A DNA stretch of 19,574 nucleotides from Prevotellaceae bacterium UBA1786 (GTDB lineage Bacteria; Bacteroidota; Bacteroidia; Bacteroidales; Bacteroidaceae): assembly GCA_002314525.1 (NCBI GenBank), contig DCGE01000028.1:9345-28918 (forward strand), in the 5' to 3' direction. Positions 1-6,989 of the stretch are shown one piece after another. Under the pieces are notes generated by a model. That model ran no database searches. It was not told the DNA's origin and was given only the letters and a program-made list of their open reading frames with translations. Positions within the stretch are counted from its first letter, which is position 1, and every line of letters begins with the position of its first letter. The position numbers and the translations under genes are program-made.

Positions 1-801
1 GGCGGGAGTCTGGTCATATTCACCCATCTCGTTAGGAAGACCTGCATTGGGATGAGCACTTATATAATATGGTGAAATAGCAGCCAGCTGTTTGAGGAAC
101 GGATACATCTGTTCGGCACCGAAAGAGCAATTGAAGCCGACGCAGAATACATCGAAGTTACTGATTGTGATGAGGAAAGCCTCAATAGTCTGTCCGGAAA
201 GCATTCTGCCGGCCTTGTCAGCGAGAGTTACGGAGAGAAGGACAGGTACCTTTCTGCCGGAATCAGCAAAGGCTTTGACAGAAGCAGACAATGCCGCCTT
301 GGCATTGAGGGAGTCAAATATGGTTTCGATCAGCAATAAATCAACGCCGGCATCCAATAGAGCAGTCATCTGCTCAGAATAAGCGTCACGCAATGTATCA
401 AAATCAATGCTCCGACTTGCGGGATTATCAATATCAGGCGAAATGGAGCAAGACTGATTTGTAGGGCCCACCGAGCCAGCAACAAAACGTGGTTTGTCAG
501 GAGTGAGCGATGACATTCTGTCAGCCTCTCTGCGGGCTATTCTCGCTGCAGACAGATTAATCTCCCTGACATGGTCCGTCATTGCATATTCAGTCTGGGA
601 AACCCGCTGTGCACTGAATGTATTTGTCTCAATGATGTCGGCGCCAGCTTCAAGATATTGGCGGTGAATATCAGCCACATCATCGGGATGTGAAAGACAT
701 AAGGCATCAAAATTGCCAGAGAAACCTTTTCTCTGCAACATTGTTCCCATAGCGCCATCAAGGACCAATATCCGCTTTGCAATCAGTTGTTGAATATCCA
801 T
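1..801 (-). CDS. metH: Methionine synthase, N-terminal homocysteine-binding domain (partial, 3' end beyond window)
   Basis: The frame stays open from an ATG at 801 to the left edge and gives 267 residues, so only the N-terminal part of the protein is visible. The translation carries the homocysteine S-methyltransferase fold signatures: LDGAMGTMLQ (about 14-23), ADIIETNTFSAQ (54-65), VAGSVGPTN (107-115) and VGFNCSFGAEQM (221-232). Cys225 in the last motif corresponds to the first zinc/homocysteine-binding Cys of the family. MetH transfers a methyl group from 5-methyltetrahydrofolate to homocysteine through cobalamin. The folate, B12 and reactivation domains would lie left of position 1, so full-length MetH rather than a stand-alone homocysteine methyltransferase is inferred, supported by coupling to metF. 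The start overlaps the metF stop by one base (TGATG), indicating translational coupling. Confidence 0.93.
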   Translation of the reverse strand, partial: MDIQQLIAKRILVLDGAMGTMLQRKGFSGNFDALCLSHPDDVADIHRQYLEAGADIIETNTFSAQRVSQTEYAMTDHVREINLSAARIARREADRMSSLTPDKPRFVAGSVGPTNQSCSISPDIDNPASRSIDFDTLRDAYSEQMTALLDAGVDLLLIETIFDSLNAKAALSASVKAFADSGRKVPVLLSVTLADKAGRMLSGQTIEAFLITISNFDVFCVGFNCSFGAEQMYPFLKQLAAISPYYISAHPNAGLPNEMGEYDQTPA

Positions 802-1745
802 CAAAATACCCTCTTTGCAATTTCTACAATACTGCCGGCTACATTCATCGAATAGAAGTGAATGCTCGGCACATTGGCTTGCTTGAGTTCCTTGACCTGA
901 GAGGCAGTCCATTCTATGCCAAGTGCTTTGACATCTTCATTGGTCGTACATTTCTGTAACTCACGGGCCAATTCCATCGGAAGATCAATATGGAATGTCT
1001 TTGGCAATAATGACAGCTGAGTCAAAGAAGACAACGGTTTTAGGCCCGGTATGATAGGTACATTGACTCCTGCCTTCCGGCATCGGTCGATAAAATCAAA
1101 ATAATGTTTGTTGTCGAAGAACATCTGGGTAACGACATACTGTGCACCGGCATCAATCTTTGCCTTCAGGTATTCGATGTCAATATCAAGATTCAATGCC
1201 TCCTCATGTTTTTCAGGATATCCTGCCACACCATAAGAAAAACGACGATGAAGAGGTTCGGTCTGAGCACCACTCAACATAAGACCATCATTGAAAGTAT
1301 TGACCTGACGACAAAGATCTATGGCATGCTTATGCTCATCGTCAACAGGTCCCAAGCCTTTTGGTCTGTCACCCCTGAGAACAAGAATGTCTGTGATATC
1401 CAGATACGAAAGGTCGATCAGTTCGTTCTCAAGTTCAGCACGTGAGAATCCGCTGCAAATGATATGGGGAACAGCAGGTATCCCATATCGGCCTTTCAGT
1501 GCAGCTGCAACGGCAACTGTACCAGGACGCATCCGTTCAAATTCACGTTTAAACATTCCGTTACCAAAATCTCTATATACTATTTCAGTCCTATGAGTCG
1601 TGATATTGATATACGACGGATTAAACTGCATCAATTTATCGATGTTTGCATAAAGCTGTTCGATACTTCTTCCTCTGATCGGTGGAAGTACTTCAAACGA
1701 AAAAGCAGTATTATGTTCTGACTTCAGGAAATCCGCTACACTCAT
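801..1745 (-). CDS. metF: 5,10-methylenetetrahydrofolate reductase
   Basis: The product has 314 residues, the usual length of the bacterial MTHFR family. It reduces methylenetetrahydrofolate to 5-methyltetrahydrofolate with FAD, supplying the methyl donor that MetH uses. Visible family motifs are FEVLPP (17-22, with the conserved Glu18 near the N terminus), VLRGDRP (122-128, flavin site), GYPEKHEEA (175-183), TQMFFDN (206-212) and PGLKPL. The C-terminal HFYSMN motif is also typical. It lies 21 bases downstream of metA and its stop overlaps the metH start, so the three genes very probably form one transcript. No internal promoter is apparent. Confidence 0.97.
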   Translation of the reverse strand: MSVADFLKSEHNTAFSFEVLPPIRGRSIEQLYANIDKLMQFNPSYINITTHRTEIVYRDFGNGMFKREFERMRPGTVAVAAALKGRYGIPAVPHIICSGFSRAELENELIDLSYLDITDILVLRGDRPKGLGPVDDEHKHAIDLCRQVNTFNDGLMLSGAQTEPLHRRFSYGVAGYPEKHEEALNLDIDIEYLKAKIDAGAQYVVTQMFFDNKHYFDFIDRCRKAGVNVPIIPGLKPLSSLTQLSLLPKTFHIDLPMELARELQKCTTNEDVKALGIEWTASQVKELKQANVPSIHFYSMNVAGSIVEIAKRVF

Positions 1746-1766
1746 ATTCTAATTCAAAAATGGTAA

Positions 1767-2684
1767 TTATTTTATCTCGTCGATATTGTAAGGAGTTGTT
1801 TGATAGACATAGTAGTTCAGCCAGTTGGTATACAACAGATTGGCCGACGCCCTCCAGTTCACCAAAGGCCCTTTATCAAGATCATCATCCTTATAATAGT
1901 TCTTTGGCATCTTGATAGGAAGATTCTTCGACAAGTCGCGCCTATATTCAGTATCGAGAGTCAACGGCGCATATTCCGAATGACCGGTAATGAAGAACTC
2001 CCTACCCTCACGTGCCATGATGATATGTATTCCCGGCTCATCACTCTCAGAAATCACTTTCAGTTCGGAAACAGCATCAACCTCTGCTCTGTCCAAGGTG
2101 ATGTGTCTGCTGTGGGGAACGTAGAATTCATCATCAAAACCTCGGAAAATAGGAAGAGAAGGAACTGTAGCATGGTGCTTGAACACTCCGAAAATCTTGT
2201 CTTCAGTAGGAATCTTGTGCACTCCATAGAAATGATATAGACCAGCGAACGCAGCCCAACAAATATAGAGAGTTGACGTAACATTCCTGCGAGCCCAGTC
2301 CATAACCTCGCATAGTTCATCCCAATAGGAGACCTCTTCATACTCCATATGTTCAAGTGGAGCGCCGGTAATGATAAACCCGTCATACTTCTCATGACGC
2401 ATCACTTCAAAATCGTGATAAAAAGCCTGCATGTGTTCAACAGGAGCGTTCTTCGAAGTATGGCTTTTCAGTTTCATGAACTCCAGTTCCACCTGAAGAG
2501 GCGTATTTGAGAGAATACGAACGAAATCCGTCTCAGTAGTAATCTTGATTGGCATCAGGTTAAGTATGGCAATCCTCAGCGGACGAATATCCTGTGTATG
2601 GGCACGCGAGGTATCCATCACGAATATATTCTCTTTTTTCAGCAAGTCAATCGCCGGAAGTCGGTCTGGTAGTGTTAATGGCAT
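1767..2684 (-). CDS. metA: Homoserine O-acyltransferase MetA, predicted acetyl-CoA type
   Basis: The product has 305 residues from the ATG at 2684. It acylates homoserine, the first committed step of methionine synthesis. From this start the residue numbers match E. coli MetA: nucleophile Cys142 (in YICWAAF), His235 and Glu237 (in TGHSEY), with the family C terminus WLNYYVYQTTPY. An in-frame TTG at 2708 would add eight residues, but it lies inside the -7 promoter box, so I reject it. Residue 111 (TGAPLE) is Glu. Published work on this family links Glu111 to acetyl-CoA use and Gly111 to succinyl-CoA use, so an O-acetyltransferase is predicted despite the usual 'O-succinyltransferase' label. 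It is first in the metA-metF-metH cluster, and no riboswitch fits into the very short leader. Confidence 0.95.
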   Translation of the reverse strand: MPLTLPDRLPAIDLLKKENIFVMDTSRAHTQDIRPLRIAILNLMPIKITTETDFVRILSNTPLQVELEFMKLKSHTSKNAPVEHMQAFYHDFEVMRHEKYDGFIITGAPLEHMEYEEVSYWDELCEVMDWARRNVTSTLYICWAAFAGLYHFYGVHKIPTEDKIFGVFKHHATVPSLPIFRGFDDEFYVPHSRHITLDRAEVDAVSELKVISESDEPGIHIIMAREGREFFITGHSEYAPLTLDTEYRRDLSKNLPIKMPKNYYKDDDLDKGPLVNWRASANLLYTNWLNYYVYQTTPYNIDEIK

Positions 2685-2705
2685 AACTTTTGTCAAATAA
2701 TTATG

Positions 2706-2713
2706 CAAAGTTA
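2706..2713 (-). promoter_or_regulatory. -7 promoter box of metA operon
   Basis: The minus strand reads TAACTTTG, matching the Bacteroidetes sigma-ABfr -7 consensus TAnnTTTG. It sits about 21 bases upstream of the metA ATG, implying a leader of only about 10-20 bases. A well-placed -33 TTTG is not obvious: the nearest TTG is about 24 bases upstream. The box overlaps the spurious TTG start of metA. Confidence 0.6.
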
Positions 2714-2760
2714 CTAAAAGTTTGCCACATAAAGAGCCAATTTAATGAAATAATTGCAAT

Positions 2761-3339
2761 TTAATCCCGTCTTGCAACTGTCCAGACATATTGTTTGTCT
2801 GACACAACATGGGTTTCTGTCTTTTCTTCTCCGTGAAGCACGTCATAAAGGTCATCGATGATACCCGTTCCACGCAGTTTCAGAACAGCCTCTTTCTGCG
2901 TCCAAAAACGGGTGAACATAAGTCTCGGATCTGATGCAGATACAATCTGACAGTACTCTTCCTGGTTCATGGTCTTTCTCAGAAGCCCATCTTCCGCATC
3001 ATGAAAGCTCTCGATATCAATACCTATTGGAACAGAATCAACTGCAACAGCGATTCCATTCTTGCAATGGCTTATATTGAAATGAATCTCAGGATGCCCC
3101 TTTATGGAAGGCTTGCCATGTTCCCCGTAATTGAAGATGGCTTTCTCCCCGTCGGCCAACACACCCATATCATAGAGAATGCGCTGAAGCATCACAGCAG
3201 ACTTGAGACAGGCAAACCGTCCGAACGTGAACTTGTAATTCAAAGCTTGTTCACGTCTCTGGTCTGAAACAAGAAACAGCATACGGTTGACTTCTTCATC
3301 CGTACACTGTTCCATATTATCAAAAATTTCTATTCGCAC
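2761..3339 (-). CDS. 4'-phosphopantetheinyl transferase, Sfp superfamily
   Basis: The product has 192 residues. Enzymes of this family move the phosphopantetheine arm of CoA onto a serine of acyl or peptidyl carrier proteins. The signature motifs are in order: FNISHC (87-92), the magnesium-binding GIDIE (106-110, Asp108 and Glu110) and FWTQKEAVLKL (145-155, the WxxKEAxxK motif). The chosen GTG start at 3339 follows the purine nucleoside phosphorylase stop (3340) directly, and the first residues RIEIF look like the first beta strand of the fold. The alternative ATG at 3315 would remove that strand. The pairing with deoD looks like simple co-transcription; I see no carrier-protein substrate in the window. 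A housekeeping role (activating AcpP) or a role with a biosynthetic carrier protein cannot be told apart here. Confidence 0.92.
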   Translation of the reverse strand: MRIEIFDNMEQCTDEEVNRMLFLVSDQRREQALNYKFTFGRFACLKSAVMLQRILYDMGVLADGEKAIFNYGEHGKPSIKGHPEIHFNISHCKNGIAVAVDSVPIGIDIESFHDAEDGLLRKTMNQEEYCQIVSASDPRLMFTRFWTQKEAVLKLRGTGIIDDLYDVLHGEEKTETHVVSDKQYVWTVARRD

Positions 3340-4050
3340 TTATACAAGGCTGAAAGCAACATCCATCATACGGGTGAAAGTCTTCTGGCGCTCTTCTGCT
3401 GTAGTGGCAGTGCCATCTACGATGCTGTCGCTAACCGTAAGAATGCACAAAGCCTGTTTACCTGCCTTGATAGCATTGGTATAAAGAGCCGTCGCTTCCA
3501 TCTCAACAGCAAGCACACCCATCTTCTGCCACTGTTTCCATCCTGAATTCTCATCATAGAATACATCTGAAGAAAGTACATTTCCGACCTTGTAGCCATA
3601 GCCGAGTTGTTCGCATGACTTCACTGCCTTGTAGAGGAGATCGAAAGATGCAATAGGTGCGAATGTGCCAGGAAGCTCGAACTGTGACAGGTAGTTTGAA
3701 TTTGTGCATGCACCCTGAGCCAGTACGATATCACCCAATTGCATTCCAGGCTGAATACAACCAGCAGTACCTGTGCGGATGATGGTCTTCACTCCATAGA
3801 AGTTGAAGAGTTCGTATGTATAGATAGCAATGGAAGGAATGCCGATTCCATGTCCCATAACACTCACACGCTTTCCATTATGAGTTCCTGTGAAGCCCAG
3901 CATTCCACGAATGCCATTGAACTGAACTGGATTCTCCAGATAGTTCTCTGCCATAAACTTAGCACGCAACGGGTCGCCGCTCATAATCACTGTTTCTGCT
4001 ATCTCGCCTAATTTTGCCGCTATATGCGGAGTCGGAATTTGTTCTGCCAT
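3340..4050 (-). CDS. deoD: Purine nucleoside phosphorylase, DeoD type
   Basis: The product has 236 residues, the length of the hexameric bacterial DeoD family. It splits purine (deoxy)nucleosides with phosphate into base and (deoxy)ribose-1-phosphate in the cytoplasm. Visible are TPHI near the N terminus (His9, equivalent to E. coli His4), the phosphate-binding SGDPLRAK (24-31), GIRGMLGFTG (46-55), VMGHGIGIPS (64-73), the ribose-binding VEMEA (182-186) and the catalytic TVSDS (205-209, Asp208). The motif RTGTAG replaces the E. coli RVGSCG; a Thr there is tolerated in the family. It is the first gene of a two-gene unit with the phosphopantetheinyl transferase, whose start abuts its stop. Confidence 0.95.
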   Translation of the reverse strand: MAEQIPTPHIAAKLGEIAETVIMSGDPLRAKFMAENYLENPVQFNGIRGMLGFTGTHNGKRVSVMGHGIGIPSIAIYTYELFNFYGVKTIIRTGTAGCIQPGMQLGDIVLAQGACTNSNYLSQFELPGTFAPIASFDLLYKAVKSCEQLGYGYKVGNVLSSDVFYDENSGWKQWQKMGVLAVEMEATALYTNAIKAGKQALCILTVSDSIVDGTATTAEERQKTFTRMMDVAFSLV

Positions 4051-4074
4051 AATAATGTATTTTCTATTTCAATG

Positions 4075-4082
4075 CAAAAATA
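4075..4082 (-). promoter_or_regulatory. -7 promoter box of deoD
   Basis: The minus strand reads TATTTTTG, fitting TAnnTTTG, about 24 bases upstream of the deoD ATG. No convincing -33 TTTG lies at the expected 19-21 base spacing. The surrounding intergenic stretch is A/T-rich, so a chance match is possible. Confidence 0.4.
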
Positions 4083-4123
4083 GGAAAAATTTCGCTATTA
4101 ATGAAAAAAAGAGACAAAAAAAA

Positions 4124-4153
4124 TTGCCAATTAAAAATAAATGGGTAAGTTTG
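4124..4153 (+). promoter_or_regulatory. Promoter of the GH28 gene
   Basis: TTG at 4124-4126 is followed after 19 bases by TAAGTTTG at 4146-4153, a good match to the Bacteroidetes -33/-7 pattern. The ATG at 4170 is 16 bases past the box, so the mRNA leader should be only about 10 bases. This promoter is divergent from that of deoD. Confidence 0.65.
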
Positions 4154-4169
4154 CAGAAAATAACAGATT

Positions 4170-5519
4170 ATGAATATTAAGACATTCCTTTTTTTCTCAG
4201 TGTTTTTCTCATCGTTATTCATGGATGTCTCAGCAAAAGACGTATGGCCCGATGGTTCGGAAATATCTCCATGGTTCAAGACGGCAAAAATCACAGATGT
4301 AGCTTTACTCGGCAAGCAATACCTGATTACTGACTATGGGATAAATGATGATGGGAAAATTTACACCAAACAACTACAGTCACTTATTGACAAGGTTGCT
4401 GAAGAAGGCGGAGGAGTCATCACCGTTCCTCAAGGCACGTTCATAACCGGTTCTCTTTTCTTCCGTCAGGGTACACACCTACATATCAAAAAAGGAGGAG
4501 TCCTGAAAGGTAGCGACGATATCAGCGATTTTCCTGTTGTAGATACACGAATTGAAGGTGAGAGTTGCCTTTATTTCCCAGGAGTGATTAACGCAGACAA
4601 ACTTGATGGTTTTACTATCTCCGGTGAAGGGACTATCGATGGAAACGGCCTACGCTATTGGAAAGCATTCTGGCTTCGTAGGACTTGGAACCCACAGTGC
4701 ACAAACAAAGACGAGATGCGTCCTCGTCTTATCTACATCTCCAATTCAAAGAACATACAGATTGAAGGACTCCACCTGAAGGACTCACCTTTCTGGACAA
4801 CACACATATACCGATGCGAGAACGTGAAGTACCTCAACCTGCGCATTACCTCACCAGCTTCACCCGTAAAGGCACCAAGCACCGATGCAATCGACATTGA
4901 CGCATGCAGAAACGTGCTTGTGAAAAAATGCTATATGTCTGTCAACGATGACGCCATTGCCATAAAAGGAGGAAAAGGACCTTGGGCAGATGATTTCCTG
5001 AAGCCCGCCGGCGAACGGCATTTCTCCAATGATACAGGAAACGGCAAAAACGAGAACATCCTGATTGAGGACTGTGAATACGGGTTCTGCCATGGATGTC
5101 TTACGTGCGGAAGTGAATCCGTCCTTAATCACAACATCATATTACGAAGAACAAAAGTCAATCAAGCAAATAACCTGCTGTGGCTCAAGATGCGTCCTGA
5201 CACCCCTCAGCATTATGAGTACATCACTGTAGAGGATATCATAGGAAATGCAAAGAATTTCCTTTTGGTTCGTCCATGGGTCCAGTTCTATGATCTAAAA
5301 GGCAGAAAAGATATTCCAATGTCATTTTCCGACCACATCACTATGCGAAACATCCAACTTGACTGCGATGTGTTCTTCAATGTCGAGAAAAATGATGAAC
5401 AATACAGATTATCAGACTTCACTTTCGAGAACTTGAAAATTCGTGCGAAGAAACCTGATTTCAAAAAGGAATATGTAGAACGTCTGTCTGTTAGGAATAT
5501 TGACGTCTCTAAGCTGTAA
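4170..5519 (+). CDS. Secreted glycoside hydrolase family 28 (polygalacturonase-like)
   Basis: The product has 449 residues with an N-terminal signal peptide (hydrophobic 5-20, likely cleavage after VSA at about 22), so it is exported. GH28 enzymes hydrolyse galacturonic-acid linkages in pectin on a right-handed beta-helix. The family sites are visible: STDAID (237-242, Asp239), the NDDAIAIKGG motif (259-268, Asp260 and Asp261), CHGCLTCGSES (307-317, His308) and WLK (338-340, Lys340). The last motif is RIK in classical polygalacturonases; here the Arg is Trp and LKMRPDTPQ follows, suggesting a subfamily with a different subsite. It stands alone, with no SusC/SusD, sulfatase or regulator beside it, between housekeeping operons. 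Its last 11 bases overlap the end of rodA. Exact substrate is not determinable; a rhamnogalacturonan or exo-acting galacturonidase activity is possible. Confidence 0.9.
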   Translation: MNIKTFLFFSVFFSSLFMDVSAKDVWPDGSEISPWFKTAKITDVALLGKQYLITDYGINDDGKIYTKQLQSLIDKVAEEGGGVITVPQGTFITGSLFFRQGTHLHIKKGGVLKGSDDISDFPVVDTRIEGESCLYFPGVINADKLDGFTISGEGTIDGNGLRYWKAFWLRRTWNPQCTNKDEMRPRLIYISNSKNIQIEGLHLKDSPFWTTHIYRCENVKYLNLRITSPASPVKAPSTDAIDIDACRNVLVKKCYMSVNDDAIAIKGGKGPWADDFLKPAGERHFSNDTGNGKNENILIEDCEYGFCHGCLTCGSESVLNHNIILRRTKVNQANNLLWLKMRPDTPQHYEYITVEDIIGNAKNFLLVRPWVQFYDLKGRKDIPMSFSDHITMRNIQLDCDVFFNVEKNDEQYRLSDFTFENLKIRAKKPDFKKEYVERLSVRNIDVSKL

Positions 5520-6987
5520 GCTGCTTGTATCTACGTTCGGCATCCATTCTCAGAAACACGAAAAGAAGGATGGTGAATCCCAACAAAGACGAGCCTCCAT
5601 AGCTGAAGAACGGCAGAGGAATTCCGATTACAGGAGTCAGGCCCAATACCATCCCGACATTTATGAACAAATGAAACAGCAATATGCTTCCAACTGAATT
5701 TCCATATATTCGGCTCATGGAATCAGGCTGCCGTTCTGCAAGTATGAACAAGCGTATGATAAGCAACAGATAAATCATCAAGACACAGACCGATCCGACG
5801 AAGCCATCTTCCTCGCCTACCGTACAGAAAATAAAGTCAGTATCCTGTTCTGGTACATACTTGAGTTTTGTCTGAGTACCTTGTAGGAAGCCTTTCCCTA
5901 AAAAACCGCCTGATCCTATTGCTATCTTTGCTTGATTGACATTGTATCCAGCACCGCGGACATCGTCTCTTGTACCTAAAAGCACCTCAATCCTGACTCT
6001 CTGGTGATCCTGAAGAATGTGATTGAAACCATATTCACTGACATAGTACATTATCGTTGACGCCAACGCAAAGAGGGTGATCCATGCATACCTGTTGTAT
6101 CTCGTTATTACAGCCATGACACCAAGGTATCCAATCATGACTATGCATACTACCAGTTGCACGATACAGACGTCAAACGGTATAACATAGGCCGAAAACA
6201 GCCAAGCTAAAAGTTGTATTCCTCCGCCATACAGAAGCAAATGCCTGATAACGTACTTCTCTCTGCAATGAACCCACGCCATTCCGACGGTAAATACATA
6301 CGTCAGCAGAAGTACCCAGAACTCGCCCAATGATGCCGGCATGTTATGGATGGAATCAGTTCCAAACTTCATTCCGACTACGAAATAGGTAATAAACGCA
6401 AAAGCAGAGAACAATACCGAACCCGACATACCCTCACGATATAGTACAAGAAAAAACGACAGATAGACCAATGCAGAACCTGTCTCGTGTTCTCCCAGAA
6501 TCAGTATTATCGGTAGAATTATTATCGCAAGAACCTGTAGAAGGTCTCTTTTGTACTTCATACTGAAACCATACCTATCCATCACCTTCGCCATTGCGAG
6601 TGCCACTGCAAACTTGGCAAGTTCGGCAGGCTGCAGTTTAACCGGTCCAATCGGTATCCACGATCTCGATCCTTTTGTCTCCGGTGCAATAAAGATTGTA
6701 AGGAGGAGAAGGAACATCATTCCTATGTAGGCCGATTTCGATATTTCACAGTAGAAACGTTTTTCAATAAGCAACAGGCAACCGGCAAGGCACAATGAAG
6801 AAATTATCCATACCAACTGCTTTCCTGAATTGGTGTTCCAAGTCAACAGATCCGGGTTGGTAAAGTCATAACATGCACCGCATACGGAAAACCATCCCCA
6901 TACCAAAAGTATGAAGTATAATCCAACTGCAATCCAATCGACCGAGAGGAAAATTCCCTTTGTATTATGTAGACTATCCGAAGTCAT
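5509..6987 (-). CDS. rodA: Rod shape-determining SEDS glycosyltransferase RodA
   Basis: The product has 492 residues and is a polytopic membrane protein. RodA polymerises lipid II into glycan strands and works with PBP2 in the elongasome. SEDS motifs are GSRSWIPIG (106-114), KLQPAELAKFA (117-127), GEHETGSALV, GKGFLQGTQ (364-372), PEQDTDFIF (379-387, with the conserved periplasmic Asp384) and the C-terminal PLPFFSYGGSSLL. It is about 100 residues longer than proteobacterial RodA. The extra length lies around 195-310 and adds membrane segments, as I recall is usual in Bacteroidetes. It starts two bases after the mrdA stop, so it is the last gene of the mre operon, and it converges on the GH28 gene with an 11-base overlap. 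Confidence 0.96.
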   Translation of the reverse strand: MTSDSLHNTKGIFLSVDWIAVGLYFILLVWGWFSVCGACYDFTNPDLLTWNTNSGKQLVWIISSLCLAGCLLLIEKRFYCEISKSAYIGMMFLLLLTIFIAPETKGSRSWIPIGPVKLQPAELAKFAVALAMAKVMDRYGFSMKYKRDLLQVLAIIILPIILILGEHETGSALVYLSFFLVLYREGMSGSVLFSAFAFITYFVVGMKFGTDSIHNMPASLGEFWVLLLTYVFTVGMAWVHCREKYVIRHLLLYGGGIQLLAWLFSAYVIPFDVCIVQLVVCIVMIGYLGVMAVITRYNRYAWITLFALASTIMYYVSEYGFNHILQDHQRVRIEVLLGTRDDVRGAGYNVNQAKIAIGSGGFLGKGFLQGTQTKLKYVPEQDTDFIFCTVGEEDGFVGSVCVLMIYLLLIIRLFILAERQPDSMSRIYGNSVGSILLFHLFINVGMVLGLTPVIGIPLPFFSYGGSSLLGFTILLFVFLRMDAERRYKQLTA

Positions 6988-6989
6988 TA

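Noticed and set aside
2685..2708. TTG start for metA giving eight extra residues
   Set aside because: The TTG lies inside the -7 promoter box, and the ATG at 2684 gives exact family numbering (Cys142, His235, Glu237).
2685..2760. SAM riboswitch upstream of metA
   Set aside because: The gap is only 76 bases with the promoter near its end; the leader is far too short for any known SAM riboswitch fold.
4064..4315. Small minus-strand open frame between deoD and the GH28 gene
   Set aside because: It overlaps the GH28 signal-peptide region and both divergent promoters, and its sequence is low complexity from A/T-rich DNA.
5509..5519. Convergent overlap of GH28 and rodA as a sign of frameshift or misassembly
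   Set aside because: Both proteins end with family-typical C termini; an 11-base tail-to-tail overlap is ordinary.
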